This document shows positions 36,966 through 48,097 of a DNA stretch of 64,000 nucleotides, piece after piece. Position 1 is the first letter of the stretch; each line of letters starts with the position of its first letter. Location of the stretch: the NCBI GenBank assembly GCA_963691655.1, contig OY829329.1, forward strand, positions 9,004,708 to 9,068,707, given 5' to 3'. Made by a program: the position numbers and the translations under genes. The notes beneath the pieces are model-generated. The model did no database searches. It was not told the DNA's origin and was given only the letters and a program-made list of their open reading frames with translations. The DNA comes from Toxonevra muliebris (lineage: Eukaryota > Arthropoda > Insecta > Diptera > Pallopteridae).

Positions 36966-39394
36966 GCTCTTCTACGTCATTCAAATTCAGTAAAAAACAA
37001 AATGTAAATGTAGTTGATTAAATAAAATTGGTGGCAATTCTAACCCTTTTGATGAAGGCTGTCTAGAGCTGATGATTTTTTTTTTTTGACTAGAAGACAA
37101 ATCAGTTGACAAAGTCAGCCAGTGTAAAGTCACCTTAAATTTGACCTTCAACTTATGTTAATTTATTTCGTAATCTCCATGAAAATACGGTTCATTATAA
37201 AGGTGAAAAGTATTTTTTTGCTAATCATAATAATAAATTAAAAATGTCACATAGTTTAACTTACTTGTTTGTTTTTCTTTCACGATGTAATTAGCAATTT
37301 ACAAATGGTTCCAGCAAAAAAAATAAAATAAAAAAAACAAAAACAAATGAAAATATCCTTTTCCGTTTAAACTGCTTCAATGGTTGTTGTTGATTTTATA
37401 GATATTGCTGCTAAAACTAATGCAAAAAAAAAAAAAAACAAACGTTGAATGTAATTCATACACAGACACACACACAAACACAGGTAAACCAAACGAAAAA
37501 CAAAACACCAAAACAACAACAACTGCAGTAACAGCAATAAAAAAAAGAACGAAGAAGGATCGAATGAATGTGATCCGGTTATGCAAAAGAATGTATCCAT
37601 CCATCCATACATGCATACAAACATACATACAAATGGTTGTTCATTCAAGATTCAAATAGTTGTTGTTGCTGTTGTAGCGAATACCGTTGTGCATCGAACT
37701 CGATTTGTTGTTGCTTGTGATGCGCTTGTTCGCCGCTCTATTGCAAATTCCTTTGCGTAATTCTTTATTTGCTTTTCGCTTGTTTTTTTTTTTTATTTTT
37801 TGTTCCTTGATGCACCTGCTCACTCTTCTTTGGCGCGATAGCATATAAAAATGTCCACCACAAGGAGAGATTGCAGCAAAAATGCAAAAACAAAAAAGTT
37901 TCATAAACTAAAACAGGCAAAGAGAGGAGCGAGAGAAAAAGAGAGTTGAATTCAAAGAAATCACTTAAAGCGGCAGAAACAATCAAGCAAAAGAGTTGAA
38001 GTTGGGTAGAGGAGATACGTGGAAAAAACATACTAAAAAAAAAAATAAAGAATCATTTTATTATTCTTCTTTAATTTTGCTGCTTGCTCAGTTAAAAATC
38101 GGGTTATGTTGTTGTTGTTTTTGGTGCTCCTGTTGTTGTTGTTGTAATTTTTGTATAGCCAAGTGTGTTTATGTGTGTGTGTGTGTGTTTATTTCATGTT
38201 TCACTAGGTTGGCGTTCAGTTTTCTTGTTATTGTTGTTGTAAGTTTTTTTTTTAATATCATTTATTTTTCGCCACTACTGCAGCAGCTTAATAATATATG
38301 AACGCAAGTTGGACTTCAAATCCATAGACTGCTTCTTCTTCTTCTTCGGTTTCTTCTACTTTTTCTACTGCTATTTTTTGTTGTTGCTTAGTGTGTTTTA
38401 TGTTTCTCTCCTTCTTCTTCTTCTCATACTCGGTGGTTGGTAGTAATTGAGATTCCAAGATTTTCACCGCACTTTACTCTTACATACATGCATGCATACA
38501 CACACACATACACATAGGTATATAAGTAGGAATCGTTGGTGTTGTTGTTGTTTTTGGTGCTGTTAGTGTTGTGTAGTTTAAGGTGAACGTACTCGTCTCT
38601 CGTTTTAACATATATGTTTTTCTCTATTTTTTCTTTCATACAATTAATTAAATTCTACACGTATTTCATATATTTTTTATATTTTTTTTTTTTTTTTTTG
38701 TAAATTATTAATTTTCAAATACACAAAGTATACGAAGTAATCATTAATTGAACACTTGGAAAAAAAGTAACCATTAATTTTGGTTTATTAAAATTTTATA
38801 CACATTGATAAAATAACAATTCTTATTCACTTCCGTCAATAAAATTTTTATAGAAAAATCAGTAGCATAAATGCCAGCAGCAGAGAAGACGACAGAAAAA
38901 ACGGTTATTTTATAACAGGTTACATAAATAGGTCACACAAGTGTCAATCTGCATATGTAGTCATATACTCATCGGTTGCTCTCTCAATGGCAAGGTATTA
39001 TGCAAAATTTATGGAATTATTTCATTTGTTTTTTTTTCTTTCTTTTTTTGTGTAAATTAAATTTCTTCACTTTGTAAAAAAATTCTTTTGTACTTTTTTT
39101 CACTTTTCGCTTAAATGCTTTTAAATTTACATTTCTTTTCTCTTTTTCTTTTTTGCTTTAACAAACAGAAAACAACAACACTCATTGCCCTCATATATTT
39201 AAGCCGTGTATAACAAAAAAAAAAAAAGTATCTACACCTCACTTCTTCATATTTCTTGTCTACTACTATTTACTAACACTACAATTTTTTTGTTTCTTTT
39301 TTTTTTTGCTCACTAACCGTTTTCTTTATTATTTTTGTTTTTACTTTTTTGCTTTTCAACTCGGGTTGGTTTCCAATTGGTAGCTTTTGTTAAC

Positions 39395-39580
39395 TACCAA
39401 CTTCATTCAACGGCAGGTAAACGTATACTGAATCTCACTTGAACTTGTTCGGCTACACAACATTCAATTGGGTTCGTTCTGACTTTGCGATCGTGTGTTT
39501 AGTGCTTAGTTGTTGCTTTTGACTGGCTGGTGTGTTTTTGGTTGGTGATTCCGTTGTATGAATTATATTGAATCTGCGAA
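39395..39580 (-). promoter_or_regulatory. Candidate minus-strand core promoter or 5'UTR exon
   Basis: On the minus strand, GATTCAGTATACG puts an arthropod initiator (TCAGT) with A+1 at 39429, and AGTTG occupies +28 to +32, matching the downstream promoter element consensus RGWYV at its required spacing. The preceding 150 bp is less AT-rich than its surroundings and resembles fly leader sequence (AACAACTAAGCACTAAACAC). An acceptor-like TTCTTCTTTCGCAG ends at 39575. It could serve ck (27 kb upstream of its start codon) or a noncoding transcript. No convincing donor was found downstream. Confidence 0.35.
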
Positions 39581-39705
39581 AGAAGAAAACCGGCATATAA
39601 ATTAGTGTTAACATGAAAACCGATTACTTTTAGATGGGGTATGTAGAAAAGGTATTTGACTTGAAAATTTAAATTTGGCACACAGGGAATAATACTGTGT
39701 TGATT

Positions 39706-40695
39706 AGGAAAGGTAGATAGGTAGGTAAGAGGAGGGAAGAGGAAGGAGGAAAGAAAGAGGAGAGGGAAAGTGAGGAAGAATGTGGGAGGAGGAAAGAGGG
39801 AGGAGGAGAAAGGAGGAAAGAGGGAGGAGGAAAGAGAGAGGAGGAAAGACGGGAGGAAAGGGGAGGAAGGAAAGACGGGAGGAAAGGGGAGGAAGGAAAG
39901 ACGAGAGGAAAGAGGGAGGAGGAAAGAGGAAAGAGGGAGGAGGAAAGAGGGAGGAGGAAAGAGGGAGGAGGAAAGAGGGAGGAGGAAAGGGGAGGGAAGA
40001 GGAAAGGGGAGGGAAGAGGAAAGGGAAGGGAAGAGGAAAGGGGAGGGAGGTGGAAAGGGAAGGGAGGAGGAAAGGGAAGGGAGGAGGAAAGGGGGGAAAG
40101 GGAAGGGAGGAGGAAAGGGGGGAAAGGGGGGAAAGGGAAGGGAGGAGGAAAGGGGGGAAAGGGAAGAGAGGGGGAAAGGGAAGGGAGGGGGAAAGGGAAG
40201 GAGGGGGAAAGGGAAGGAGGGGGAAAGGGAAGGAGGGGGAAAGGGAAGGAGTGGGAAAGGGAAGGAGGGGGAAAGGGAAGGAGGGGGAAAGGGAAGGAGG
40301 GGGAAAGGGAAGGAGGGGGAAGGGAAGGGAGGGGGGAAAGGGAAGGGAGGGGGAAAGGGAAAGGAGGGGGGAAAGGGAAGGGAGGGGGAAGGGAAGGGAG
40401 GGGGAAAAGGTAGGGGAGGGGGAAAAGGTAGGGGAGGGGGAAAAGGTAGGGGAGGGGGAAAAGGTAGGGGAAGGGAAAGGGAAGGGATTGGGAAGAGATT
40501 GGGAGAGGGAAGGGTAGGAGGAGGAAAGGGGAGGAGGAGGAAAGGGAAGGAGGAGGAAAGGGAAGGAGGAGGAAAGGGAAGGAGGAGGAAAGGGAAGGAG
40601 GAGGAAAGGGAAGGAGGAGGAAAGGGAAGGAGGAGGAAAGGGAAGGAGGAGGAAAGGGAAGGAGGAGGAAAGGGAAGGAGGAGGAAAGAGTGAGG
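39706..40695 (+). repeat. About 1-kb polypurine (GGA/GAAA) minisatellite tract
   Basis: Nearly pure A/G on the plus strand for about 990 bp, with only scattered pyrimidines (AAGACGGGAGG, AAAAGGTAGGGG, GGGATTGGG). It is layered: 14-15 bp units with AAAGAGGGAGGAGG at the left, AAAGGGAAGGAGGGGG in the middle, and about 11 units of the 16-bp AAAGGGAAGGAGGAGG from 40513 to 40690. Long ORFs on both strands are by-products of the stop-free purine/pyrimidine composition. Such mirror-like tracts can form intramolecular triplex or G-rich structures. Confidence 0.95.
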
Positions 40696-40790
40696 AAGAA
40701 GGAAATCGAATCCGGGACATCAGACTTAATAGTCTAGTACCCTGCCACCAAATAACTGAGATCAGATGTTGGCATCGTTACCCCTTTCTT
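40696..40790 (-). repeat. tRNA-like SINE head beside the polypyrimidine tail
   Basis: The minus strand reads ATTTGGTGGCAGGGTACTAG (box-A-like), then AGACTATTAAGTCTGATG, then CCCGGATTCGATTTCC (box-B-like, close to GGTTCGANTCC), then passes straight into the CT-rich strand of the 1-kb tract. The arrangement looks like a tRNA-derived retroposon head whose pyrimidine-rich 3' side expanded into a minisatellite. No complete tRNA fold was established. Confidence 0.45.
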
Positions 40791-41050
40791 CCTGCTTATC
40801 CAATACGAATAGTTCTCGACTTTATTCTGGTACGTACGGTGTTTTCAGTCTTCAGTGACTAATCCAGACAACGCAGTTTTTTCGGCTTTTTTTTTTTTTT
40901 AGTTTCCACCAGTTTTTCTTCCTCCATTCTTCTTTCTCTTTCCAGGAAAATTTGAAAAATTTTTACATCAAGAAAATGCACAAATATTAGCAAAACTAAC
41001 CTAAAATGCAAAATAAGAAATTGTTCGATTTTAAGAATAGTCGAAAATAA

Positions 41051-41093
41051 CGCCATCTGTATGCCAGATTTCGTATTCGACATACAGATGGCG
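41051..41093. repeat. Perfect 13-bp inverted repeat (hairpin)
   Basis: CGCCATCTGTATG at 41051-41063 is exactly inverted as CATACAGATGGCG at 41081-41093, with a 17-nt spacer. It may be a stem-loop or a tiny MITE remnant; the flanks show no further symmetry. Confidence 0.6.
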
Positions 41094-41099
41094 CATTCT

Positions 41100-43250
41100 C
41101 GCAGATAAAGAACATCTTTCTTTCTGCTGTTATTTCTCATTCATATTCGCAGTTTGATATTATTTATAAATTTATAAAATAATATTATTCGTACTAAATT
41201 TTACTACCGTACTTCAAATTGTTTCTGGAGTATTCCATAATGACTATTCAGATAATACGGGAAATGACACACCCCCTTTTCTAATGGAACAAATGACAAA
41301 AAATCTGACATTTGAGGAAACATCCTTTTCGGAACTGGCTTCATAGAAGTAATTTCCCAATAAAGTGAGAACCTTGATAAGTATTTAAGGTACTCTTTTG
41401 CGGAATAACGCTTATGCGTATTCACTTTCGGTTTTTCTTGTAATGATGATTTTTTGAAATGGAACCTTTATCTCGATTGGGGAAGGCTAAATTTAGATGA
41501 TCCTTTAAATCCACTCATTTTATAACACGTAAAAATATTTTAGTTTATTAAAAAACAAAAAAACACTCCAGCAAAAAAAAAAAAAACCGATTTCTTTTTT
41601 CTTTTGCTACCAAACCAACAACGTTGGTGTGGTATTTTAAAAATGTGATTATATCTGCATACGATGGTGGAATGCGTGACAGATAAGAGAGAGAGAAAAA
41701 AACATTACAATGTATTAACAATATATTTACAATATTTGTCGATAAAATAACAAATCAAAGTTGATTTCAATATAATAAATTAGTGTAGATAACATTGTAG
41801 CTTAAACTTTTCAATTTTCATTTGTAGAAATATTTTATTTTGAAATTTTCTCTTTTTTACAAAGAAATTCACCACACTCTCTCGTTCTCTCTCTCCATCG
41901 AGTAAGAGTCTTATCAATGTGTATGTGTGCGTGTGTATCTGATTTAAACCGCCACAATTTGAATGCCTTAGTATTAGTGAGATATGTAAACAAAATTGTT
42001 AACACTAATAAAGCCAAGCAATTATTTAATTTTAAAAATTTATAGGTACTAGGGCATTTGAATATGAAGATGTTAAACACTGAGAGAGTACCTGAATAAT
42101 TTACAATTTATTTAATTGACATTTTATATATATGCGCTAAGAATTGATTTTGTTTTTATGAAAGGGGAATTTCGTAAATGAAATTAAAGATGATGAAATA
42201 AAATTCTTAGAAAATATGAAAAAGTAACAAAATTTGTTTAATTTATAATTAACACTGGTCAAATTTTACACTTGAGTTTTTTATCGACCAAATCATTTTA
42301 AAGTAAACACAAGTAACGGGGGTTTTACTTAAAAATGGATAAATTTTATGATACATTTCTTTTTATGCTTATCAAAATTTCACTTCGATTGAACTTTGTT
42401 TTTCACCTTTATAAAAATTCGATTGAATTTTGGACGAACTTTCAAAGGGGAAATCCCTTGATTTGATTAAACGAGATTTTAATTAAATTTTATGTCATCA
42501 GAATTCAACAACATATACTTGGAAGATTTAAATGTAATGTCAACATTTTAAAAGATCCTTACCGAAGTTTTCAACAGCTTAGCTTACAGAAAATCCTTTG
42601 CCGACTTTCCGTTCATGAATAATTTAATGTGAAAGCATTAGTTTTTGAGAAAGAATTAAAAAATTGTGCCAAGTTCCAACTGCAAACGAAATGCGAGCTC
42701 CATTCCAGCTATTTGATGTTTAGAATTCATAGCCTCAACAAAAATCTCTTAATGATTTACAGTAGAATTTCTCGATTTCTTTTTACCCTGTAAAAAATAT
42801 AGCTATTGATTAAAGTTTGATAGACTTTTACGTTACAAACTTACATTTTCTTGACGATTTATTCTAGTTAAAAATTTTCGATATGAAGAAACATATATTA
42901 AGTTCAGACATATAATTCATCTTTGTTGATGTAATTAATTATGCATTTTCCTTTTCTTTTTTTTGTTTTTTTTTGTTTTTGCTTTTATATGCCAGTTCAA
43001 AGTTAACTGATTTAGCTGAGAAATGCTATACCAAATCACACGAAGAAAGTAAATTCAAAATTAAAACTTTAATGTTTCTATTTCTTACAAGTCATGGAAT
43101 AATAAATATTAATACTTTTATTTTCGTTTTAAAAATTAATAGGGCAGTGATATCTCTGGTTTCTAAATTTGTAGATTCGCGTAGATGCTCCCATAACTGC
43201 TAGATAGATAATAATTCGAATAGTTACACATAATTTTCTTACGATACAGA
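41100..43250. other. AT-rich stretch downstream of TfIIS, nothing recognised
   Basis: No recognisable coding sequence, element ends or tandem structure. There are T runs at about 40890 and 42960, and short non-conserved ORFs in several frames. It probably includes the 3' flank of TfIIS. Confidence 0.5.
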
Positions 43251-43622
43251 TGCGTTCAACAATTGACGAATTTTATTTAAAATTTAAAATTTATGTGGGT
43301 GTGTGTGTGGTTCAGTATCAGATTTGGTAGCTGTGTATTAAAGCAAAGTAATTAATTTCTTCAAGTACAATGCAAACATTTTACAATTAGTTTAGATTTT
43401 TCAGTGTGTTTCATTTATATTTTAAATTAAAAATTAGAAACCAAAGAAGTAAGAATGATGTAGCAGCGTCACATCATCTCTCTTGATGTGTATATAAAAA
43501 CAAAAGTAAGAAAAAAACATTAAATAATAAAAAAAAAAAGGGTTCGCTTAAGACAACACAATTTGCCACGTCAACTTTTAGTAAATGTGCTCGCTCCAAT
43601 GCGGTGTTCCTCATACACACGC

Positions 43623-44868
43623 TCAACAGAACTTCCAACGATTGCCGCACTCGTTGCACATGACGAACGTTGTCATTGGTTCATCGGCGGATCGTGTTTG
43701 CAGCTGATTGTAAGTGCAGTTACGTTTTTTGCATTTGCCACACTTGAGCAGATCCGTTTTGGTGCCTTGCACCGTTGCTAGCTGAGCATCGTTGATTGCC
43801 TCTTTGACGAATTTCTCACGTAATTTCTTCATTTCATCACTGGCCATTTCCTCGGGTGTCATTTTTGCTAATTGCTGTGCTGTGACAGCGCCACACATGA
43901 AATTACCACGTAAAGTGGGATTCTTAGGATCCTTTAGGTTTGCGACGCGAGAGCGTACGCGATTTTTATATTTCATATCGGTATTCTTGATTTCTGCATA
44001 GATAGCATCCTCAAGTTCGTTCGCCATTTCGTCTGGATCGGGACAACCTTCGGGTATATCGCCTACTTTGAGCGCATTGCACAACATTTCACGGCACTTC
44101 AGGCGAACGGCATCATTCATGCCTGATGCAGAGGTGGGATAAGATGATTGTGAAAATTTGTTGCGATCCTCTTTCGAAGATGAAGAGGCCGATGATGATT
44201 TCTTTGACTCGTCTTCACGTTTCTTATCTTTCGAAGAGGTGGATGATGATGATGATGATGTGGTTTTATCTTTATCTTTGCTTGATGATGCTGACGAGGA
44301 GCTTGATTTGTTAACACTTGATACTTTGGATGCGTTAGTTGCTGTCGCATCTTTTCCTGAACCACTACTTGCACCACCAGGCGCAGCGAGAAAACGTTTC
44401 CAATTCTTAATAAGCGTTTTAGCTAATGCAATTACCTCTTCGTCTTTGCTGCTCTTGCGCAACTCATTCACAGTCATACCAATGCGTGTTTTTGTAAGTA
44501 TTTCCAAATTAATGTTCAGTGTTTGCAATGCTTTCAGTAGATCCAAAGCTTGATCCTGACCCTGTAGAGGAAAGTAATTGAGTGAAAATGCTGCCATTTA
44601 TTTAAAGTTTGGGAGTTGCTGATAAAAATCATCAATGCGCGCGCTTCTTCGTTGATCACAAGAAACGTCAGCGTAATGTCAAAAACTTGAGATATAACAC
44701 AAACTTTACACACATTCTAAGTTTTCGAATTACCTATCTATTTTTTGACGATGATCAATTCAGTTGCCCCTTCCCCATGATTTATTTCGTACTCACCGTA
44801 CCATCATCATTTGTTGTGATTTTGCTCATTTTTTTCTGTATTTTGAAAACCTCTTCCTCCACGCTCAT
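43623..44868 (-). CDS. TfIIS: Transcription elongation factor TFIIS
   Basis: TFIIS rescues arrested RNA polymerase II in the nucleus by stimulating its intrinsic RNA cleavage. Two coding exons: 44868-44797 (starts [17 protein letters not shown], donor GTGAGT) and 44561-43623 (acceptor CTACAG, resumes [13 protein letters not shown]), joined in phase 0 across a 235-bp intron; 336 residues, near the usual 300-340. Domains: LW/TFIIS-N to about residue 90, a Ser/Lys-rich linker at about 95-160, the central Pol II-binding domain, and a C-terminal zinc ribbon with Cys 298, 301, 326 and 329. The catalytic acidic pair is Asp317-Glu318 in RSADEP. The start at 44868 is preferred over ATG 44597, which lies in the intron. 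An AATAAA signal lies at 43277-43272. Upstream is a divergent promoter shared with a small plus-strand ORF. Confidence 0.96.
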
Positions 44869-45036
44869 TTTGGACTGCAAGAAAAATTATTATATTGCTA
44901 CGGCTTACAAAGTTAGTTATTGTTTTTCACAATAACAAGATATCCTTGCTATCGATGAGTTGTTTATCGTTTTTACCAATGTTTCTGTGTATGCTTAGAC
45001 GCTCCTTTAAATATTTTCCTTCAAACTAAATGAAAA
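44869..45036. promoter_or_regulatory. Divergent promoter with DRE-like TATCGAT
   Basis: TATCGAT at 44950-44956 matches seven of eight bases of the DREF/BEAF site TATCGATA that marks housekeeping fly promoters, with a half-match TATCG at 44965. It lies about equally far from the TfIIS start codon (44868, minus) and the small ORF start (45037, plus), which fits a bidirectional promoter. A TTCTTGCAG just before the TfIIS ATG resembles a splice acceptor, so TfIIS may have an extra noncoding 5' exon. Confidence 0.55.
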
Positions 45037-45207
45037 ATGGTGCCGCTGTACTTGCTGCCGCTGCTCAAGTCAATTCTTGGAGACATACTTCAAGCTGTGA
45101 AGTTGGCTGCGATTGATGTTTATTATCAGCTCAATACAGAGTTGCATATAGAAAATACGTTAAATGATTTAATGTATTATGCCAGACAAAAGTTTATGAA
45201 ATCTTAA
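45037..45207 (+). CDS. Small ORF, 56 residues, unknown function
   Basis: ATG at 45037 in good context (AAAAATGG) opens 56 codons to TAA at 45205-45207. The protein begins MVPLYLLPLLKSILGDILQA and continues with a helical, Leu/Ile-rich stretch, then VYYQLNTELHIENTLND and a basic end (YYARQKFMKS). Codons in its first third are G/C-ending (CTG, CCG, AAG, GTG), unlike the AT-rich flanks and like the neighbouring genes. It begins 87 bp from the DRE-like site, divergently from TfIIS. The N-terminal segment could be a short membrane anchor or an amphipathic mitochondrial-type helix. I do not recognise a family. An overlapping ATG at 45030 in another frame reads only 28 codons. It could also be a leader ORF or chance. 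Confidence 0.45.
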   Translation: MVPLYLLPLLKSILGDILQAVKLAAIDVYYQLNTELHIENTLNDLMYYARQKFMKS

Positions 45208-45837
45208 CACTAATACTGTTTTTACGTCATTTCGAGACCATAAACTTTTATTTACATTACTTATCCTTTCTAAATGGCTTTCTGGTTTCCACTGAATTAC
45301 ATTATATTCACACAAAACAAAAAAAAGAAGGAAATTAGGCTCTTGGGAGGGGATGGCAGCGCGACGGTTTGGCATTTTAAAAATGGCCCCGTCTCCCCCT
45401 GCTTCCCGAAATATTGTGTGCATCAGCCTGAAATTTAGTGTCCGCTGCCACGAAGCTACTTGCAATTGATTATTTACTACGTATGGCCCGGAAAATTACA
45501 TCATTTTCTTTGGGAGGATTTTATCGGCTCTAGTTAAAACAAAAACAGAACAACTTGAAATTTTTATTGTAAAGTATTATCTCGTGATTCCTCTAAATAA
45601 GCACAAACATTTCTAAAACATTTTTTATTATATTAATTTTTGGCGAAAAGTGTTAAAATGCCTCCCCGTCTCGAACTTCTGATTTCCGTTTGAAATCAAC
45701 CCTGTATACTATTTTTGGAGACTTTTTATATCAGCTGATTAATTTTACTTCTGCCGATTTCTATAGAAAAATCGAAAAACAGCGGAGGAATACTTTATAT
45801 AAATCATATTTTATTAAAGAAAATCATAAAATTTAAA

Positions 45838-46872
45838 ATGAATAGCGCTTTCAAAATACTGCGACGACCAGTGGTAAACTGTTTGCAAGTGCAGTTTCAA
45901 TTGTCAAAACGATTTTATGGTAAATATTTCGTGTCGGCACAGTAACATTCAATTCCCACATTTTATATATATATATTTTTTATATTTACGTTCGATTTAC
46001 AGCCGCATTGCCAAAACGTTTCTACAAGACAACCAATGTGCTTTACAATGATGGAAAATATGAAGTGACACTGGATCATCGCAAGTTAAAGACTCCCAAA
46101 GGGACGTTGTTTACGGTGAAAAGTGAACCATTGGCCATAGCGGTAGCTGCAGAATTCGCATGCCAGAAGGAGCACATTGAAATGACAAAGATGCATATTG
46201 CAGCATTATGCTTCACTGCAATCGATAATCCCAATAATCACACCAAACTAGATATGGTTAATTATTTGTTGAATTTCATACCAACAGATACGGTGCTGTT
46301 TCAATATGATGTAAGTGATTTACAAATAAATTCCTCACTTTTACTATAAGTTGTTATTATCTTTTCCAAGGATGAACAAGATTTACATGACGTACAGTGC
46401 AAAGAATGGGATCCATTAATTGCATGGTTTAATAAACGCTATGGAACAAATTTGCAAAAAACAATGAGTATTTCACCGCCGCACATTTCCGACGATGACA
46501 AAATGAAAGTATCTAAATATTTGCTGTCAAACCAAGAAGAAGTGTTACATGGTATTTATGCATTAATATATTATAAACTAGTTATTTATTAAATCTTTTA
46601 ACTTCTTATTATCTCCTCAAGGTTTCGTTTATGCTGTCGATACATTAAAATCTTTAGTGCTCGCTTGTGCGACTATTGATCAACGTATTTCAGTAGAGAA
46701 GGCTGTGCAACTTGCTCGTCTCGAGGAGGAATATCAATTAAAATATTGGGGACGTGTTGAGTGGGCACATGATTTAAGTCAACAAGAGCTGCAAGCACGT
46801 TTAGCGGCATCAGTCCTTTTTGTACATTTGAGTCGTTCCGAACATTTTGTTAAAGAGAAATTAGTAATTTAA
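45838..46872 (+). CDS. ATPAF2: ATP synthase mitochondrial F1 assembly factor 2 (Atp12 family)
   Basis: Chaperone that binds the F1 alpha subunit during assembly of mitochondrial ATP synthase in the matrix. Four exons: 45838-45919, 46003-46310, 46371-46551 and 46622-46872; all introns are 60-83 bp with GT/AG ends and frame is kept, giving 273 residues, the normal Atp12 size. The N-terminus is basic and free of acidic residues (MNSAFKILRRPVVNCLQVQF), as expected of a mitochondrial presequence. Family signatures seen: FYKTTNVLYNDGKYEVTLDH with RKLKTPKG, the EWDPLIAWFNKRYG segment, and the C-terminal WGRVEWAHDLSQQELQARLA. An AATAAA signal follows at 46904. The start is the first ATG and gives a credible targeting peptide. 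A hAT element sits about 200 bp downstream. Confidence 0.95.
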
Positions 46873-46903
46873 GTAAATTTGCATAAATACCATATTATAT
46901 GTG

Positions 46904-46909
46904 AATAAA
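46904..46909 (+). terminator. Poly(A) signal AATAAA of ATPAF2
   Basis: AATAAA 32 bp after the stop codon, in GTGAATAAAATGAG. A further AATAAAA-like sequence near 46936 could serve as an alternative. Confidence 0.6.
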
Positions 46910-47084
46910 ATGAGAGAAAATATTGTTAGTTATTAAAATAAAATTGTTGACTTTATGTAATGTGTTTTTCGTTATAAGCACTCAACTATTACTATCACTT
47001 TTGGATAATGATAGTCGTGTTTTTTCAATCGGCGAAGCGAGCATCGTTGAAATTTGTAAGGAAAAGAAAAACAATACTTACACT

Positions 47085-48097
47085 CAGTGCTGTCGAAGGT
47101 ACTCCGATCGGAGTATTCGTACTCCGCTCAAATCTAAATCCTCCTGTCCTCCTCAAACGGAAAAAATCCTCCTATTTCATATTCATGAATTTTTGGGTTG
47201 TATAGAAAAAAAAAAACGTAAATCAAACTTAATGTTTTTTGATGGGCTATTTTCGTTTCTGTCTGTGAAATATTTGTTACTATGACTAGCGCTGTTTTAT
47301 TTGTCGCTGGGTTACTGCCAAAGTTCAAAAGCAATGAGCAAATGAGAAGAAACTGAGAGAGTTTTTCAGTAATTTTGACAAGATTATACCCCACAGGTAA
47401 TATTATTGTCTTGCTCTTACAAAACTACTTCTAATTATACTTTCCATAAGAAAAAGAAAGATAGCAACTATGTTTTGCAATCAGCTGTAGAGTACCATTT
47501 TGCCAAAATTTCAGAAAAATTTCCTCAATTTCAAAACTACGCGTTCCATCTCCGAAATTTGTTGCTTGTCTTAATGTTTGTAATTTTTGACAACTTAAAT
47601 CAATAGCAGAAAAACTGCGTAAAATGAATTTTGCATATTTAATAAATATCACTAATTGCTTGCTGACTGCAACTGTTAATAATGCAGTAATGGTTGATCA
47701 GGAAATGCCAAAAACAAAATGATGACTCCGACTGTGACCCTTCGATTGAGCTGGTTCAAAAATACCACAAATAACACCTTATTTTTTTATACCTGGTTTT
47801 GAGAAGAACGAAGAAATGTTTATTTTAGTTTTTTAATCTTCATTATTTTTTTTTATTATTATTTACTAATATTAATATTGCACCCTTTGTTTCCAAAGAT
47901 GAAATATATTGTTTTTATATGAATTGGTTTATTTTTCATAACTTAGAAGCTTTAAGTATGACTAAATTTTTAACAAACAATTTCTATCCATTAGTGGAAC
48001 TTTTAAAAGATTTTGAAAAATTCCTCCCCTTTAAAGCAAAATCCTCCGCTCGAAAGAAAAAATTCATCTCCTTAAAATTTTCAAAACGACAGCACTG
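47085..48097. mobile_element. hAT-type element with perfect 8-bp target duplication
   Basis: 11-bp perfect inverted ends CAGTGCTGTCG at 47085-47095 and 48087-48097 enclose 1,013 bp. The identical octamer CTTACACT flanks both sides (47077-47084, 48098-48105). CAGTG-type TIRs with 8-bp duplications define the hAT superfamily. Subterminal CTCCTCC/ACTCCGCTC motifs occur near both ends. ORFs inside are 60-120 codons and show no recognisable transposase, so it is nonautonomous or heavily decayed. The intact duplication suggests a fairly recent insertion. Confidence 0.9.

Larger units (their letters stand above)
12593..39380. other. Gene-poor region between ck coding start and 39.4 kb
   Basis: No ORF here has splice-consistent, family-recognisable coding sequence apart from the mariner relic. 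Between the repeats listed separately there is AT-rich unique DNA with A/T homopolymers, CAA/GTT-type trinucleotide runs (for example near 37500-37680 and 38105-38150) and CA/GT microsatellites (13350, 38170). The acceptor-like site at 12593 and the absence of other genes fit a very long ck 5'UTR intron or plain intergenic DNA; the sequence alone does not decide. Confidence 0.6.

Noticed and set aside
39704..40720. Long Pro/Ser/Phe-rich and Gly/Glu/Arg-rich ORFs on both strands
   Set aside because: By-products of a polypurine tract that cannot easily form stop codons on the pyrimidine strand and has few on the purine strand.
41835..42080. 81-codon minus-strand ORF
   Set aside because: AT-rich, low complexity, no start context or relatives recognised.
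44117..44377. His-rich ORF and Asp/Met-rich ORFs within TfIIS
   Set aside because: Frame shadows of the Ser/Lys-rich TfIIS linker.
45169..45465. 98-codon minus-strand ORF between TfIIS and ATPAF2
   Set aside because: No recognisable family, overlaps the small plus-strand ORF, mixed composition; nothing supports it over chance.
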